DNA of 7,234 nt from Flavobacteriales bacterium UBA6049 (lineage in GTDB: Bacteria; Bacteroidota; Bacteroidia; Flavobacteriales_G; Salibacteraceae), in NCBI GenBank assembly GCA_002429085.1, contig DIYR01000161.1:1-7234 (forward strand). Reading direction: 5' to 3'. The notes beneath the pieces were generated by a model, which did not search any database, was not told the DNA's origin, and saw only the letters and a list, made by a program, of their open reading frames with translations. A program made the translations under genes and the position numbers. Positions 6,374-7,234 of the stretch are shown here, in pieces (position 1 is the stretch's first letter; the number at the start of each line of letters is the position of its first letter).

Positions 6374-6721
6374 TTATCTTTGGGCTCGTGCACGAAGTTT
6401 GAAGAACACCAGTAGGTTAAAAAAGTGCATTCCTCCTAGAATTAACAGAATGGCGCCAATTTTCAAACTCAAGCGTTCAATCACTAATTGTATTGAGTAG
6501 AGCTCTGATCCGATTTGTAATGTGTAAACCGCATAACCAATATTGATAAGGTAGAAGCCTACAAGCAACAAACGATTTACACTATTACTAAGCTCTTCGT
6601 TTCCATGAAAAATGTCTACTAGGAACACTTTTCCATTCTTGAATAATGTATTAGCTACCCAAACGGTTAGGCAGATAGTGATGGGTAAATACAGGAGATA
6701 ACTGAGGATGTTGTAATTCAT
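6374..6721 (-). CDS. Small three-helix membrane protein, hypothetical
   Basis: This 115-aa protein has about three membrane helices (near residues 5-24, 48-68 and 86-107). A polar loop (about 25-47: FKNGKVFLVDIFHGNEELSNSVN) follows the first helix, and the C-terminus is basic (KLRARAQR). It resembles, from memory, small conserved hypothetical membrane proteins of Bacteroidota with a FKNG-x-VFL-x-D loop and a KIG-x-ILLILG third helix; I know no assigned function. It is 64 bp downstream of the GbsR-like regulator gene and 5 bp upstream of the next membrane protein gene. There is no clear Shine-Dalgarno site, only A-rich leader sequence. Confidence 0.82.
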   Translation of the reverse strand: MNYNILSYLLYLPITICLTVWVANTLFKNGKVFLVDIFHGNEELSNSVNRLLLVGFYLINIGYAVYTLQIGSELYSIQLVIERLSLKIGAILLILGGMHFFNLLVFFKLRARAQR

Positions 6722-6744
6722 GGTATTTATTTTTGATTGTTATT

Positions 6745-6771
6745 AAAGTTTCAATAATTTATGAAAGTTTC
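6745..6771. repeat. Direct repeat AAAGTTTC x2, 19 bp apart, upstream of the small membrane protein genes
   Basis: AAAGTTTC occurs at 6745-6752 and again at 6764-6771. Read on the minus strand they are GAAACTTTcAT and GAAACTTTaAT, so ten of eleven bases agree. They lie in the 64-bp gap between the regulator gene and the membrane protein genes, about two helical turns apart. Tandem operator half-sites are a possible reading; the gap holds no hairpin terminator. Confidence 0.4.
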
Positions 6772-6785
6772 TAAGCAAAAAAAGG

Positions 6786-7234
6786 CTAGAGTTTTAGCAG
6801 GATTTTATAGAACCAGTTTTTATCTGATCGTCCAAACTTATCTAATACACTATCTGCTTTGTTTGAGAAGTCTAACAACTCTTTGGTTACTTCTTTAAAC
6901 TCTTCTACTTCGGTACTCTCTCCTTCTACTTCTTGTAACTGACTTAGCACTTTTATTATAGGTTCTAATTCTCTTTTTCTTCGCTCTCGTGAAACAATAC
7001 GCGCAAGCTCAACAATATCTTTACCTGTAGAAAAGAACTCTTTCCGTTCGCCAGGCTTATATTCTTTGTGCACGATTCCCCAATCTATTAATGCACGAAT
7101 ATTCATGTTGGCATTACCACGTGAGATTTGAAGTTCTTGCATAATGTCTTCGGTAGAAAGTGGTTCACTGGCAATTAACAACAAGGCATGTATTTGGGCC
7201 ATAGCTTTGTTGATTCCCCAGGCCGTGCCCAGAG
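6786..7234 (-). CDS. GbsR/MarR-family winged-helix regulator, 5' end outside the window
   Basis: The frame stays open from the stop at 6786-6788 through the ATG at 7200-7202 to the right edge. The ten codons upstream of that ATG read LGTAWGINKA. This matches the usual GbsR-group sequence L-G-x-x-W-G-I before the first helix, so the ATG at 7202 is an internal methionine and the true start is off the window. Counting from that methionine, the winged helix covers about 1-60: EPLSTEDIMQELQISRGN, NMNIRALIDWGIV, and the wing KPGERKEFF. A long charged helical region (62-125) probably forms the dimer interface. The 148 residues present are slightly short of the family's usual 160-180. GbsR itself controls choline/glycine betaine genes, but many relatives have other targets; here I infer control of the downstream membrane/epimerase operon. 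Confidence 0.88.
   Translation of the reverse strand, partial: LGTAWGINKAMAQIHALLLIASEPLSTEDIMQELQISRGNANMNIRALIDWGIVHKEYKPGERKEFFSTGKDIVELARIVSRERRKRELEPIIKVLSQLQEVEGESTEVEEFKEVTKELLDFSNKADSVLDKFGRSDKNWFYKILLKL

Noticed and set aside
7200..7202. ATG as the start of the GbsR-like regulator
   Set aside because: The frame is open further upstream and the residues there (LGTAWGINKA) match the family, so the real start is beyond the window.

Overview
The window is AT-rich DNA with every supported gene on the minus strand, so transcription runs from right to left. The style points to a Bacteroidota genome, most likely Cytophagales or a relative. The reasons are the mostly absent Shine-Dalgarno sites, the TAnnTTTG-like -7 box, the HisKA_3/LuxR-type two-component pair and the types of hypothetical protein present. 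This placement is an inference from style; no rRNA or marker gene is present.

Right block (about 7234 to 5030): a GbsR/MarR-type regulator, cut by the right edge, is followed by two small membrane proteins of 115 and 118 aa and a TIGR01777/YfcH-like NAD(P)-binding epimerase-fold protein. Spacing within the last three is 5 bp and an 8-bp overlap. The block ends at a strong hairpin terminator (5030-5062). It looks like a regulated membrane/stress operon of unknown substrate.

Middle block (4863 to 2016): four tightly packed genes encode an unrecognised soluble 237-aa protein, a seven-helix membrane protein, a HisKA_3 histidine kinase with one helix and no sensor domain, and a NarL/LuxR response regulator. 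The junctions are a 4-bp gap, a 25-bp overlap and a 35-bp overlap. The natural reading is a split signalling system in which the seven-helix protein, perhaps with the 237-aa protein, does the sensing. This is the best candidate for an undescribed system here.

Left block (1823 to 1): after a 192-bp gap comes a class 3 lipase-like hydrolase with a recognisable Ser-Asp-His triad, no signal peptide and a cysteine cluster. A hairpin terminator (401-436) follows it. The last gene, cut by the left edge, encodes the N-terminal part of an RseP/site-2-protease-like membrane protein in which the zinc-binding HExxH motif is not visible, so it looks like a pseudo-protease.

No tRNA, rRNA, CRISPR array, insertion sequence or phage gene was seen. 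No gene-free stretch exceeds 300 bases.
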